Origin: Noviherbaspirillum malthae
GTDB taxonomy: Bacteria > Pseudomonadota > Gammaproteobacteria > Burkholderiales > Burkholderiaceae_D
Reading direction: 5' to 3'
Length of the DNA stretch: 64,000 nucleotides
Assembly (NCBI RefSeq): GCF_015352985.1
Contig: NZ_JACYXF010000030.1
Span: 1-64,000, forward strand
Part shown: piece by piece, positions 24,747-32,647 of the stretch
How the letters are laid out: the number at the start of each line of letters is the position of its first letter
Position numbering within the stretch: the first letter of the stretch is position 1
Program-made: the position numbers and the translations under genes
The notes under the pieces: generated by a model
What the model saw: only the letters and a program-made list of their open reading frames with translations
Told to the model about the DNA's origin: nothing
Database searches by the model: none

Positions 24747-25496
24747 TTAAATGACCTTCGCTTCGTTCCTGAGCTTGGAAACCAGCTCTTCCACGCTCTT
24801 GACCACGATGCCGGCCGAGCGCTTCGGCGGCTCCGACACTTTCAGCGTCTTCAGGCGCGGCGCCACATCCACACCCAGGTCAGCCGGCTTGACGGTTTCC
24901 AGCGGCTTCTTCTTGGCCTTCATGATGTTGGGCAGCGTCACGTAGCGCGGCTCGTTCAGGCGCAGGTCGGTCGTCACGATCGCCGGCAGCTGCAGCGCCA
25001 CGGTTTCCAAACCGCCGTCGACTTCACGCGTCACGGTCGCCTTGCCGTCCTCGATGCTGACCTTCGAGGCAAAGGTGGCTTGCGGCCAGCCCAGCAGCGC
25101 CGCCAGCATCTGGCCGGTCTGGTTGCAGTCGTCGTCGATGGCCTGCTTGCCGAGGATGATCAGCTGCGGCTGCTCCTTGTCGGCCACGGCTTTTAACAGC
25201 TTGGCCACGGCCAGCGGCTGCAGTTCCTCGGCGGTCTCGACCAGGATGCCGCGGTCGGCGCCGATGGCCATGGCGGTGCGCAGGGTTTCCTGGCATTGCG
25301 TCAGGCCGGCCGACACGGCCACGATTTCGGTTGCCTTGCCGCCTTCCTTCAGGCGGGTGGCTTCTTCGACGGCAATCTCGTCAAAGGGATTCATCGACAT
25401 CTTGACGTTGGCGATATCGACGCCGGAGCCGTCAGACTTCACGCGTACCTTGACGTTGTAGTCCACCACGCGTTTGACTGGTACCAATACTTTCAT
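24747..25496 (-). CDS. etfB: Electron transfer flavoprotein, beta subunit
   Basis: 249 residues from the ATG at 25496 (AAGGAG lies 4 bases upstream; the ATG at 25499 is too close). Begins MKVLVPVKRVVDYNVKVRVK, with NPFDEIAVEEATRLKE, AIGADRGILVET, GKQAIDDDCNQTGQMLAALL and ALQLPAIVTTDLRLNEPRYV, all standard EtfB. It binds AMP and part of the FAD site. First gene of the etfB-etfA-etfD operon. Confidence 0.96.
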   Translation of the reverse strand: MKVLVPVKRVVDYNVKVRVKSDGSGVDIANVKMSMNPFDEIAVEEATRLKEGGKATEIVAVSAGLTQCQETLRTAMAIGADRGILVETAEELQPLAVAKLLKAVADKEQPQLIILGKQAIDDDCNQTGQMLAALLGWPQATFASKVSIEDGKATVTREVDGGLETVALQLPAIVTTDLRLNEPRYVTLPNIMKAKKKPLETVKPADLGVDVAPRLKTLKVSEPPKRSAGIVVKSVEELVSKLRNEAKVI

Positions 25497-25677
25497 CATT
25501 CTCCTTACTAGACAAGTAATCAGGACCGATGCACCTCGGCTGCATCAGCTTAAAAAACAGTAAGCCAATCTATTGGGATAGCGGCAAACCTGAAGCAATC
25601 ATGTACTTGTAGATTGCTTGCGCCGTTGATCGGCATGTTTTAAGGTTCGAACAACGTTCCCCCACAGCTGACGTAAA

Positions 25678-27102
25678 TCAGGCCAGCACCTTTGCCGGAT
25701 TCATGAGTCCCTTTGGGTCCAGCGCCTTCTTTAGCGCCTGCATCAGTTTTAGCTCAACGGAGGACTTGTAACGCATTGACTCATCCCTGCGCAGCACGCC
25801 CAGTCCATGTTCGGCCGATATCGACCCTCCTCGGCAGACTACCTCATCGTGAACCAAACGGTTCAACTCCTTTTCTAGGAAAAGAAATGAAGCGCCGCCA
25901 TCAGAATCTGTCAGCGATGAGTAACTTGGCGAAAGGTTGTAATGCAGGTTTCCATCGCCAAGGTGCCCAAAGACTACAAGGCGGACTTGTGGATATTGTT
26001 TTCGAATCAACTGATCGGTATGGTTCAGAAAGCCGGGAATTTCCGATATTGGGAGGGAAATGTCATGCTTTATGGTCTTACCTTCGGCAGCCTGAGCCTC
26101 TGAGATATTTTCGCGCAATGCCCACAGCGATTCGAACTGCGACAGGGAAGATGACACCACTGCATCAGTAGTAAGTTCTTCTTCAAACGCCAATTCAAAT
26201 AACGCCTCGATCGCTTCGGCAGCATGTTCTTGGCTAACGGCGTCCGAGAGTTCGAGCAGCACGTACCAAGGCGATGCACTCTCAACCGGTCGCCTCGTGC
26301 CCGGCATGTGCCGTAGCACTAGATCAAGACACGTATCAGTAAGTAGTTCAAAGGCCGTTAAGCTTGAACCGACGCGCCGCTGAGCCACTTCCAGCAATCG
26401 CACCGCTGCTGCCGGAGAGGGAACGGAAAGGAAGGCCACTGTCTGTGCAGCTGGAATAGGGGAGAGTTTTAGAACAGCACCAGTGATCACGCCGAGCGTT
26501 CCCTCAGAACCTATGAACAAATCTCGCAGGTCATAGCCCGTGTTGTCCTTGCGCAGTCCTCTCAAGCCATTCCAAATTTCTCCGTTCGAAGTCACAACTT
26601 CCAATCCAAGGCAAAGCTCACGCACGTTCCCATACCGCAATACCTGCACACCTCCGGCATTAGTTGCTAGATTGCCCCCAATCGTGCAAGTGCCTTCTGC
26701 AGCAAGACTTAACGGAAAAAGACGATTAGCTTCACGAGCAGCCTCTTGCACCTGAGTAAGCGTACAGCCTGCATCAGCTATGATGGTGTTATTGACCGGA
26801 TCGACATTTCGTATGCGAGCCATTCGAGTCAGCGATAGCACCAAGGCACGAGCATTTGGTTCGGGTACGGAACCCCCAGAAAGTCCGGTATTTCCGCCTT
26901 GGGGCACAACGGCGATGCCATGTTCGTTACACCACCGAAGGACTATGGCGACATCTTCGGCCGACTCTGGCTGAGCCACTGCAATGGCGTCGCCGGTCCA
27001 GCGTCGGCGCCAATCAGTCAAGAAGGGGGCCATGGCAGAAGGATCGGAAATTAAGCGGCCCGAAAACGTTGGAAAGGCGGGAGTGGATAAAGCATGGATC
27101 AT
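25678..27102 (-). CDS. FAD-linked oxidase of the GlcD/D-2-hydroxyacid dehydrogenase family
   Basis: About 474 residues. The PCMH-type FAD domain shows VVPQGGNTGLSGGSVP, TIGGNLATNAGGVQVLRYGN and LFIGSEGTLGVITGAVLKLS. The C-terminal cap has VVFGHLGDGNLHYNL (metal and substrate site) and GSISAEHGLGVLRR, then LKKALDPKGLMNPAKVL. Enzymes of this type oxidise D-lactate, glycolate or D-2-hydroxyglutarate and often give electrons to ETF, whose genes lie downstream on the same strand; a partnership is possible but inferred. I use the ATG at 27102, which has GAGG 8 bases upstream. Divergent from a GntR-type regulator. Confidence 0.88.
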   Translation of the reverse strand: MIHALSTPAFPTFSGRLISDPSAMAPFLTDWRRRWTGDAIAVAQPESAEDVAIVLRWCNEHGIAVVPQGGNTGLSGGSVPEPNARALVLSLTRMARIRNVDPVNNTIIADAGCTLTQVQEAAREANRLFPLSLAAEGTCTIGGNLATNAGGVQVLRYGNVRELCLGLEVVTSNGEIWNGLRGLRKDNTGYDLRDLFIGSEGTLGVITGAVLKLSPIPAAQTVAFLSVPSPAAAVRLLEVAQRRVGSSLTAFELLTDTCLDLVLRHMPGTRRPVESASPWYVLLELSDAVSQEHAAEAIEALFELAFEEELTTDAVVSSSLSQFESLWALRENISEAQAAEGKTIKHDISLPISEIPGFLNHTDQLIRKQYPQVRLVVFGHLGDGNLHYNLSPSYSSLTDSDGGASFLFLEKELNRLVHDEVVCRGGSISAEHGLGVLRRDESMRYKSSVELKLMQALKKALDPKGLMNPAKVLA

Positions 27103-27227
27103 TGGCGTTGCCTCAAAATAAGGGTGGGAAGCTAAGTTTGCCAGCATCATGGGTCGACGATTAACCCCCCGTTTTTACGGAAGGTGAGTAAGATAATGAG
27201 TAAGCGCCGAATTGGCATCTGACGAAG

Positions 27228-27244
27228 TTTGTATGATAATCTGA
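27228..27244 (+). promoter_or_regulatory. Promoter/operator motif before the GntR-type regulator
   Basis: TTTGTATGATAATCTGA lies exactly 4 bases before the start codon. The identical 17 bases, with the same 4-base spacing, precede the relic start at 28256. It contains a -10-like GATAAT, so transcription would begin within a few bases of the ATG (leaderless or near-leaderless message). An operator for the regulator itself is the other reading. Confidence 0.55.
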
Positions 27245-27248
27245 GTTT

Positions 27249-27995
27249 ATGAGAAATGTCGAATTGAAAATGATCTCTGCGCTGTCGCTTGCTGATCAAG
27301 TTGAACATTATGTATTGGGCCAGTTGCGGTCAAAGGAACTGAAGCCAGGAGATGTCTTGCCGCCGGAGTCGGAGCTCGCTATTCGCCTTGGCGTAAGCCG
27401 AGCACCTGTCAGAGAGGCAATGGCTCGGTTACGTGCGGCTGGCGTACTCGACACGAAGCCGGGCAGGGGATCGGTCATCTTATCGAGCGCTCCGAATACG
27501 GTGCATTTCGCCCCTACCACCCATTCATTGAAGTTCGACGAAAATCTCTTTGAGTTGCGCCTGACAATGGAGTCGGCCGGTACGGCACTCGCCGCTGCAA
27601 GACGTACGGAAGAAAACCTCGCCGCCATCCAAACAGCAATGAACAAAATGGAAATCGCTGCCGGTTCAGGTCTGGTGGATTCCGAAGCCGACGTCGCATT
27701 TCATCGGGCAGTGGCACAAGCGACGCATAATCCCTACATGATGTCGATACTGGAGTTCATTAGTGAACGATTTGCTGCGTTTGTACAGACCGCCTGGGAC
27801 AACTCAAAGGTAATAGGCGCAGGTCCGCAACCAGCGATTCAGGAGCATCAGGCCATCCTGGCAGCCATACGGTCAGGAGATCAGGATCGCGCCCGGCTTG
27901 CTGCGCTTTCTCACCTTTATGCGTTGAAAGACCGGATGCTGGCGGGGAAGTCGGCGATACAAGAGGCGTCACTTACTGTCCGCGTCAAGAAGTAG
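27249..27995 (+). CDS. GntR-family regulator, FadR (FCD) subfamily
   Basis: 248 residues. The winged HTH at residues 10-75 contains LADQVEHYVLGQLRSKELKP, LPPESELAIRLGVSRAPVRE and AMARLRAAGVLDTKPGRG. The C-terminal FCD ligand domain includes FELRLTMESAGTALAAARRT, ADVAFHRAVAQATHN and AIRSGDQDRARLAALSHL, with histidines that usually bind a metal and an organic acid. It is divergent from the FAD-linked oxidase and upstream of the amidohydrolase/TRAP group, so either could be its target. Start 27249 is likely because of the conserved upstream motif. Confidence 0.9.
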   Translation: MRNVELKMISALSLADQVEHYVLGQLRSKELKPGDVLPPESELAIRLGVSRAPVREAMARLRAAGVLDTKPGRGSVILSSAPNTVHFAPTTHSLKFDENLFELRLTMESAGTALAAARRTEENLAAIQTAMNKMEIAAGSGLVDSEADVAFHRAVAQATHNPYMMSILEFISERFAAFVQTAWDNSKVIGAGPQPAIQEHQAILAAIRSGDQDRARLAALSHLYALKDRMLAGKSAIQEASLTVRVKK

Positions 27996-27999
27996 CCGG

Positions 28000-28230
28000 T
28001 ACAATAAATAGGAGACCAATACCGCCCAAGAGTGCATTTAGCGTTGATATCTTTGACACTTATGCTTGACTGGGCAATGCCCATACCTCACAGAAGGCTT
28101 GATAACATCATGCGAGCGGATTCTGTGGATGAAGCCCGTTCTGCTCGACATCGCAGATTAGTCACGCACGCTAAAAGAAGCGCCGCACAAAAATTTCTCT
28201 AGTGCACCACGCTGACATATTGTACTTTTC
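28000..28230. other. Intergenic stretch after the GntR gene
   Basis: No supportable gene in about 230 bp. It separates the intact GntR-type gene from the decayed copy at 28235-28376. Confidence 0.4.
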
Positions 28231-28234
28231 CCAC

Positions 28235-28376
28235 TTTGTATGATAATCTGAACACATGAAGAACTTTGACTCGAAGCTAATCTCTTTGTAACCGCTCGCT
28301 GCCCAATGGAAGTTACATCCTTGGGACACTGCGTGAAAGCGAGAATAGTTTGGACGATGTCCTTCAAACGATGCTT
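28235..28376 (+). pseudogene. Decayed second copy of a GntR-type regulator start
   Basis: The upstream motif (28235-28251) is identical to that of the intact regulator, followed after 4 bases by ATG 28256 and MKNFDSKLISL-stop, parallel to MRNVELKMISAL. Beyond the stop, another frame reads YILGTLRESENSLDDVLQ, parallel to YVLGQLRSKELKPGDVLP of the intact gene at 27249. Stops and at least one frameshift show a dead paralogue; the rest of the gene is gone by 28.4 kb. Confidence 0.7.
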
Positions 28377-28578
28377 AGTTAGTTAAGCGCCACACTCGAG
28401 CCGCTTTCTATATACAGGGGGCAGAGCCCCGTGGTGTGATGGGTGGCTAGAAAAGGAAGCCGCCAAAGCAATAGGTAATAACACTTGCGCTACTTCGTTC
28501 TCTGGAGGAATGGCTCTGTATGGGTGAGCTAGTTCGACGGACGGGCCACTCACCCAACAAAATCATATGGGAGACAAC
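28377..28578. other. Leader region of the amidohydrolase gene
   Basis: No gene is seen. The region joins the GntR relic to the amidohydrolase and presumably holds the promoter of the hydrolase/TRAP group. Confidence 0.35.
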
Positions 28579-29463
28579 ATGACTGCTACAGCCCCCAATC
28601 CTATTATTGCGCCTGTCTGTCCAGGCCCAGACCCGTTGCCTCACGGTCCGCTTAGCTTTACTGTTCCCCCTAAGGCCGTAGATGCACACGCCCATGTGAT
28701 CGGCCGGCCTCCGGCATACCCTTTCGTTGACGACCGTTCCTACACACCGCCGGAAGCGACCGAACGAAATTACCTAAATATGCTTGATGCGACAGGCATG
28801 ACGTACGGCGTTCTCGTACAGGTAAGCGTGCACGGCACTGACAACCGCCTGATGCGGCAAACTCTACGGGCCCATCATGAGCGTCTACGGGGCATCGCGG
28901 TCATGCCGCTTAGCTTGCCCGAGAACGAATATGTCGCAGCACGCGAGGACGGTGTCGTCGGGCTGCGCCTTAACGTATTGTTCGGCGGCGGCATCGGTTT
29001 CGATGCACTTTCCGAGTACGATGCCCTTGCACGGGACATGGGCTGGCACCTTCAGTTTCTCATTAGCGTAAAGGACTTGCCCGCCCTTGCACCGGCGATT
29101 AGTAAGCTGCGTGCGCCTTTCGTAGTCGATCATATGGGCCATTTCCCCGCCGAGCGTGGAGTTGATGCACCTGGATTCCGCACGCTTGTAGAACTGATCC
29201 GCGACGGCGGTTGGGTCAAACTCTCAGGCGCATACCGTCTGAGCCCGACACTGCCGTACAAAGACACTGTTGCACTGGCACAGGCCCTATTCAACGCAGC
29301 GCCCGACCGATGCGTATGGGGATCAGACTGGCCGCACGTCGCCCATTACGGACATATGATGAACGTGGGCGACTTGCTTGAGACGCTAGCGATGTGGCTG
29401 CCTTGCGAGTCCGATCGCAACCGAGTGCTAGTGGACAACGCACATCGCCTTTACGGATTTTAA
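28579..29463 (+). CDS. Amidohydrolase resembling 2-pyrone-4,6-dicarboxylate hydrolase
   Basis: 294 residues, a TIM-barrel metal-dependent hydrolase of the amidohydrolase-2 group. It shows the start motif VDAHAHVIG, PFVVDHMGHFPAERG in the middle, WVKLSGAYRLS and the Asp motif WGSDWPHVAHYG near the end. LigI-type enzymes open lactone rings such as pyrone dicarboxylate; a related lactone or enamine substrate is possible. ATG 28579 has GGAG 7 bases upstream. It heads a group with the TRAP transporter, which probably imports its precursor. The exact substrate is unknown. Confidence 0.85.
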   Translation: MTATAPNPIIAPVCPGPDPLPHGPLSFTVPPKAVDAHAHVIGRPPAYPFVDDRSYTPPEATERNYLNMLDATGMTYGVLVQVSVHGTDNRLMRQTLRAHHERLRGIAVMPLSLPENEYVAAREDGVVGLRLNVLFGGGIGFDALSEYDALARDMGWHLQFLISVKDLPALAPAISKLRAPFVVDHMGHFPAERGVDAPGFRTLVELIRDGGWVKLSGAYRLSPTLPYKDTVALAQALFNAAPDRCVWGSDWPHVAHYGHMMNVGDLLETLAMWLPCESDRNRVLVDNAHRLYGF

Positions 29464-29518
29464 TCGCTGCCGTCCCCAGACGGTAGGTATTCAATGCAGT
29501 ACACAATGGAGAGACGAC

Positions 29519-30511
29519 ATGAAAAGATCGATCGGAACAATCTCGGCAGCTTTGATCACTGCATTCATTGCTTGCACTTCAGTGCAGGCTCAACAAAAAA
29601 CGGTCATTAAAATCGGTTGGACAACCAGCGATGGGGCACAAGACCCATACGCTATTGGTGCCCGCGCATTCAAGGCTGCCGCCGAAGCCAATAGCAAAGG
29701 GACACTTGATATTCAGTTATATCCGAACCGGCAGTTGGGGGACGAAAAGCCTATGATTGAGGGACTACGTTTCGGCACAGTGGATGCCGGCATTATCACC
29801 AATTCATCAGTTGCCCAAGTCGTGCCGGCGTTCCAGTTGAACGATTTACCTTTTCTGTATAGCAGTGAGGCACAAGCATTCAAGGTTTTGGATGGAAAAG
29901 TGGGTGCTCAGATGGCGAAGCAGCTCGAAGCAAAGGGCATTCTGACATTGGGCTACATGGACAGCGGTTTCCGCAGCATAGTCAACAACCGTCAGCCGGT
30001 GGCCAAGCCTGAGGATGTTAAGGGCGTCAAGTATCGCGTCATGCTGAGCCCGATTTATATTGACATGTTCAATTCATTGGGTGGTAGCGCAGTGCCAATG
30101 GCCTGGGGCGAAACATTTACAGCCATTCAACAGGGAACGATTGATGGCCTTGAGGCGCCGGTCACAGTGCTTGACCAAAGCAAGTTCTTTGAAGTCACGA
30201 AGTATCTGTCACTCACTAATCACACATATTCCGTCCTGCAGTTCCTTATGAGTAAGCGCACATTTGACAAGCTGACCCCCGACCAGAAAAGGGCGGTCAA
30301 GGAGGCAGCAGCGCAGGCAGTGGCAGAGCAGCGGAAAACGAGTGTCGAGAACACTCAAAAAATTATTGCTTCGTTGCAGGCTAAGGGCGTTAAAGTCAAT
30401 ACGGTGACTGACCGAAGTGCATTCCGTGAACGTGTCAAGCCGGTTTACGAGAAATACCGAGGCAGCATTGGCAACGATCTTCTTGATGCAGCGCTGGCTG
30501 AGGTAAAGTAA
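29519..30511 (+). CDS. dctP: TRAP transporter solute-binding protein DctP
   Basis: 330 residues. The signal peptide ends near CTSVQAQQ. Family features are GARAFKAAAEANSKGTLDIQ and YPNRQLGDEKPMIEGLRFGT, then FQLNDLPFLYSSEAQAFKVL and the Arg region KYRVMLSPIYIDMFNSLGGS, which holds the ligand carboxylate. It binds a carboxylate in the periplasm and hands it to DctQM. GAGAGACG lies before the start. First of three contiguous TRAP genes. Confidence 0.93.
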   Translation: MKRSIGTISAALITAFIACTSVQAQQKTVIKIGWTTSDGAQDPYAIGARAFKAAAEANSKGTLDIQLYPNRQLGDEKPMIEGLRFGTVDAGIITNSSVAQVVPAFQLNDLPFLYSSEAQAFKVLDGKVGAQMAKQLEAKGILTLGYMDSGFRSIVNNRQPVAKPEDVKGVKYRVMLSPIYIDMFNSLGGSAVPMAWGETFTAIQQGTIDGLEAPVTVLDQSKFFEVTKYLSLTNHTYSVLQFLMSKRTFDKLTPDQKRAVKEAAAQAVAEQRKTSVENTQKIIASLQAKGVKVNTVTDRSAFRERVKPVYEKYRGSIGNDLLDAALAEVK

Positions 30512-30512
30512 A

Positions 30513-31007
30513 TTGAAGGCACTCACCAAGGGGTTGGTAAGGCTCAACGATGTGGTTTGCCATACGGTCAAAGGCATAATCGTTCTTCTAGCAGCAGTAA
30601 TGACAGCAGCAATCTTGTGGCAAGTTTTTATGCGCTATTTCTTTAACCGCCCACCGTCATGGACGGAAGAACTCGCGCTGCTAATGTTCACTTGGACAAT
30701 GTTGCTAATGATCGCTGTTGGTGTCCGCGAATTTTTTCATGTACGGATGGACTTACTGATTGAGCACTTGCCGTCAGTGGGCAAGGACATCATGAATCGG
30801 CTGATATGTTTCGGCATTGCCGGGTTTGGGTGCTACCTTGTCTGGTCGGGGGCCACCTATGTGCACGAAACAATAGGATCTACCTCAGCGGCGATCGGCT
30901 ACGCCGTCGAATGGTTGTATACCGCAGCGCCGGTCAGCGGTGCGCTGACCGCGTTGTTTGCTTTCGAGCGCCTGCTTGTTGGACTACCGCAGGAGGAAAA
31001 GGCATGA
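30513..31007 (+). CDS. dctQ: TRAP transporter small membrane subunit DctQ
   Basis: 164 residues with four membrane segments. WQVFMRYFFNRPPSWTEELA is the typical DctQ motif. The TTG start lies 1 bp after the dctP stop, with GAGG upstream, implying translational coupling; the stop overlaps dctM (ATGA). DctQ links the binding protein to the DctM channel. Confidence 0.92.
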   Translation: MKALTKGLVRLNDVVCHTVKGIIVLLAAVMTAAILWQVFMRYFFNRPPSWTEELALLMFTWTMLLMIAVGVREFFHVRMDLLIEHLPSVGKDIMNRLICFGIAGFGCYLVWSGATYVHETIGSTSAAIGYAVEWLYTAAPVSGALTALFAFERLLVGLPQEEKA

Positions 31008-32275
31008 GTGTCAGTGCATGGATCTTGACCGCAGGCTTCGCTTTACTAGTATTGCTAGGGTTCCCTTTTAGTTTCGCGATTGGTATCTCAGTCATCGGCG
31101 TTCTCTACTTTACGGATATTCCCGCTGTAATGTTGCCGCAGACGATAATCTCCGGAACGCAATCGTTTAGTCTTTTAGGTATTCCATTTTTTATGCTGGC
31201 CGGAGAAATCATGTCGGCCGGCGGAATGTCCAAGCGTTTGGTAGCAATGGCTGATGTCTTGGTTCGTCACCTGCCTGGTGGCTTAGGGCATGTAACGATT
31301 TTGGCGGCGGTTATTTTCGCCGCAATCTCAGGATCTGCTCCGGCGACAACGGCTGCGATTGGTGCAATCATGATTCCGGCAATGGCTGAGCGCGGCTATT
31401 CTAAAGCGTACGCTACCTCACTTGCAGTCAGCGCTGGTGTGCTTGCCCCCCTTATTCCCCCATCAATCGCGTTCGTAATCTGGGGCGTCATTGCTGAGCA
31501 ATCGATTTCCAAGCTGTTTTTGGCGGGTATTCTGCCAGGCTTGCTAATGGCAGGAGGATTATCGCTGTTGGTGGCCTGGAATGCGCGCGGGAACCATGTA
31601 ACACGCCTACCACGGGCGACATTTACTGAAGTGTGTACTGCGTTCAGGGAGGGCATTTGGGCACTGTTGGCACCATTCATTGTGCTAGCAGGGATCTATG
31701 GTGGCGCTTTCACTCCGACCGAAGCCGCTGCTGTAGCATGTCTCTACAGTCTGTGGGTTGGGGTATTCGTCGAGAAGCGCATCAAGGTTCGAGATTTACC
31801 AGAAATCTTCATAAACGGAATGCGAGTTAGCGCAATCGTCATGGCTGTCATGGCCGCATCGAGCGGTTTTAGCGTTCTTATCGCACAGGAGCAGATAGCA
31901 ACTAAATTGGCCGGAGCACTCGGCGGTGCCATCACTCAGCCTTGGCTAATGCTGCTTGTTCTGAATCTGGTTTTCTTCCTTCTCGCGGCAGTAATGGACG
32001 AAGTAGCTATCATGGTGATTCTTGGTCCAATGCTGATAGCAATCGCTAACCAATTTGGAGTTGACCCAATCCACTTCGGCGCGGTCATCGTTACAAATGT
32101 AGCAGTGGGGATGGCGGCACCACCGATTGGTTACTGTCTATTCGTGGGGATGGCAATCAGTGGTCAGAAGCTCGGTGAGGTATCACGTGCCATTTGGCCG
32201 CAAATATTGGTAATGCTGGCAGTATTACTTCTGACGACTTACATCCCGCAATTCGCGCTTGTGTTCATCAATTAG
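31004..32275 (+). CDS. dctM: TRAP transporter large membrane subunit DctM
   Basis: 423 residues, about 12 membrane segments. Features: PLLRLG-like LLGIPFFMLAGEIMSAGGMS, HLPGGLGHVTILAAVIFAAI, SGSAPATTAAIGAIMIPAMA, and PLIPPSIAFVIWGVIAEQSI. It drives sodium-coupled uptake of organic acids. The ATG at 31004 overlaps the dctQ stop and has AGGAGG upstream; a longer in-frame extension from 30806 is the dctQ region read in another frame and is not used. Confidence 0.94.
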   Translation: MSVSAWILTAGFALLVLLGFPFSFAIGISVIGVLYFTDIPAVMLPQTIISGTQSFSLLGIPFFMLAGEIMSAGGMSKRLVAMADVLVRHLPGGLGHVTILAAVIFAAISGSAPATTAAIGAIMIPAMAERGYSKAYATSLAVSAGVLAPLIPPSIAFVIWGVIAEQSISKLFLAGILPGLLMAGGLSLLVAWNARGNHVTRLPRATFTEVCTAFREGIWALLAPFIVLAGIYGGAFTPTEAAAVACLYSLWVGVFVEKRIKVRDLPEIFINGMRVSAIVMAVMAASSGFSVLIAQEQIATKLAGALGGAITQPWLMLLVLNLVFFLLAAVMDEVAIMVILGPMLIAIANQFGVDPIHFGAVIVTNVAVGMAAPPIGYCLFVGMAISGQKLGEVSRAIWPQILVMLAVLLLTTYIPQFALVFIN

Positions 32276-32647
32276 TTGCGGGAATCGGCATATGGTTATT
32301 TATGTATGCCGTAAGCAACCTACATGAACGAAGCGTCGAGTTACACATGGAAAATGAACTGGTAGAAAGTATGAAATGTCTTTCCCGCGTCAAATGAAAG
32401 TCCGTGCAAAGCGAGACGTTAAAAGAAGCTTTTAACAACCCTCAGCATAACGTATGTTGCAGCACGTGAGGTAAACAAAGGATTAACTACCTGTTGTGTG
32501 GGAAACACCCCTGACATGATATCCATGTTTTATGGATGCAATTGATTTGATGGCTGTAACACGCCCGATTCCAACTGCCTTTATTAGCAGTGAGATTGGC
32601 GTGCTTACCAAAGCCCGCTCTATGTATCTGAAGATAGGAAAATAAAG
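32276..32647. other. Intergenic region between dctM and the aldehyde dehydrogenase
   Basis: 372 bp without a supportable gene. An inverted repeat with arms GTTAAAAG (32418-32425) and CTTTTAAC (32429-32436) and a 3-base loop could be a weak terminator or binding site. Base composition changes sharply to GC-rich at the next gene. Confidence 0.45.

Noticed and set aside
23754..25196. Plus-strand open frame of 480 codons opposite etfA/etfB
   Set aside because: Shadow frame crossing the gap between two real genes, with low-complexity composition and no recognisable family.
30806..31003. N-terminal extension of DctM
   Set aside because: The extension is the dctQ sequence in another frame; ATG 31004 with AGGAGG and the ATGA overlap is the natural start.
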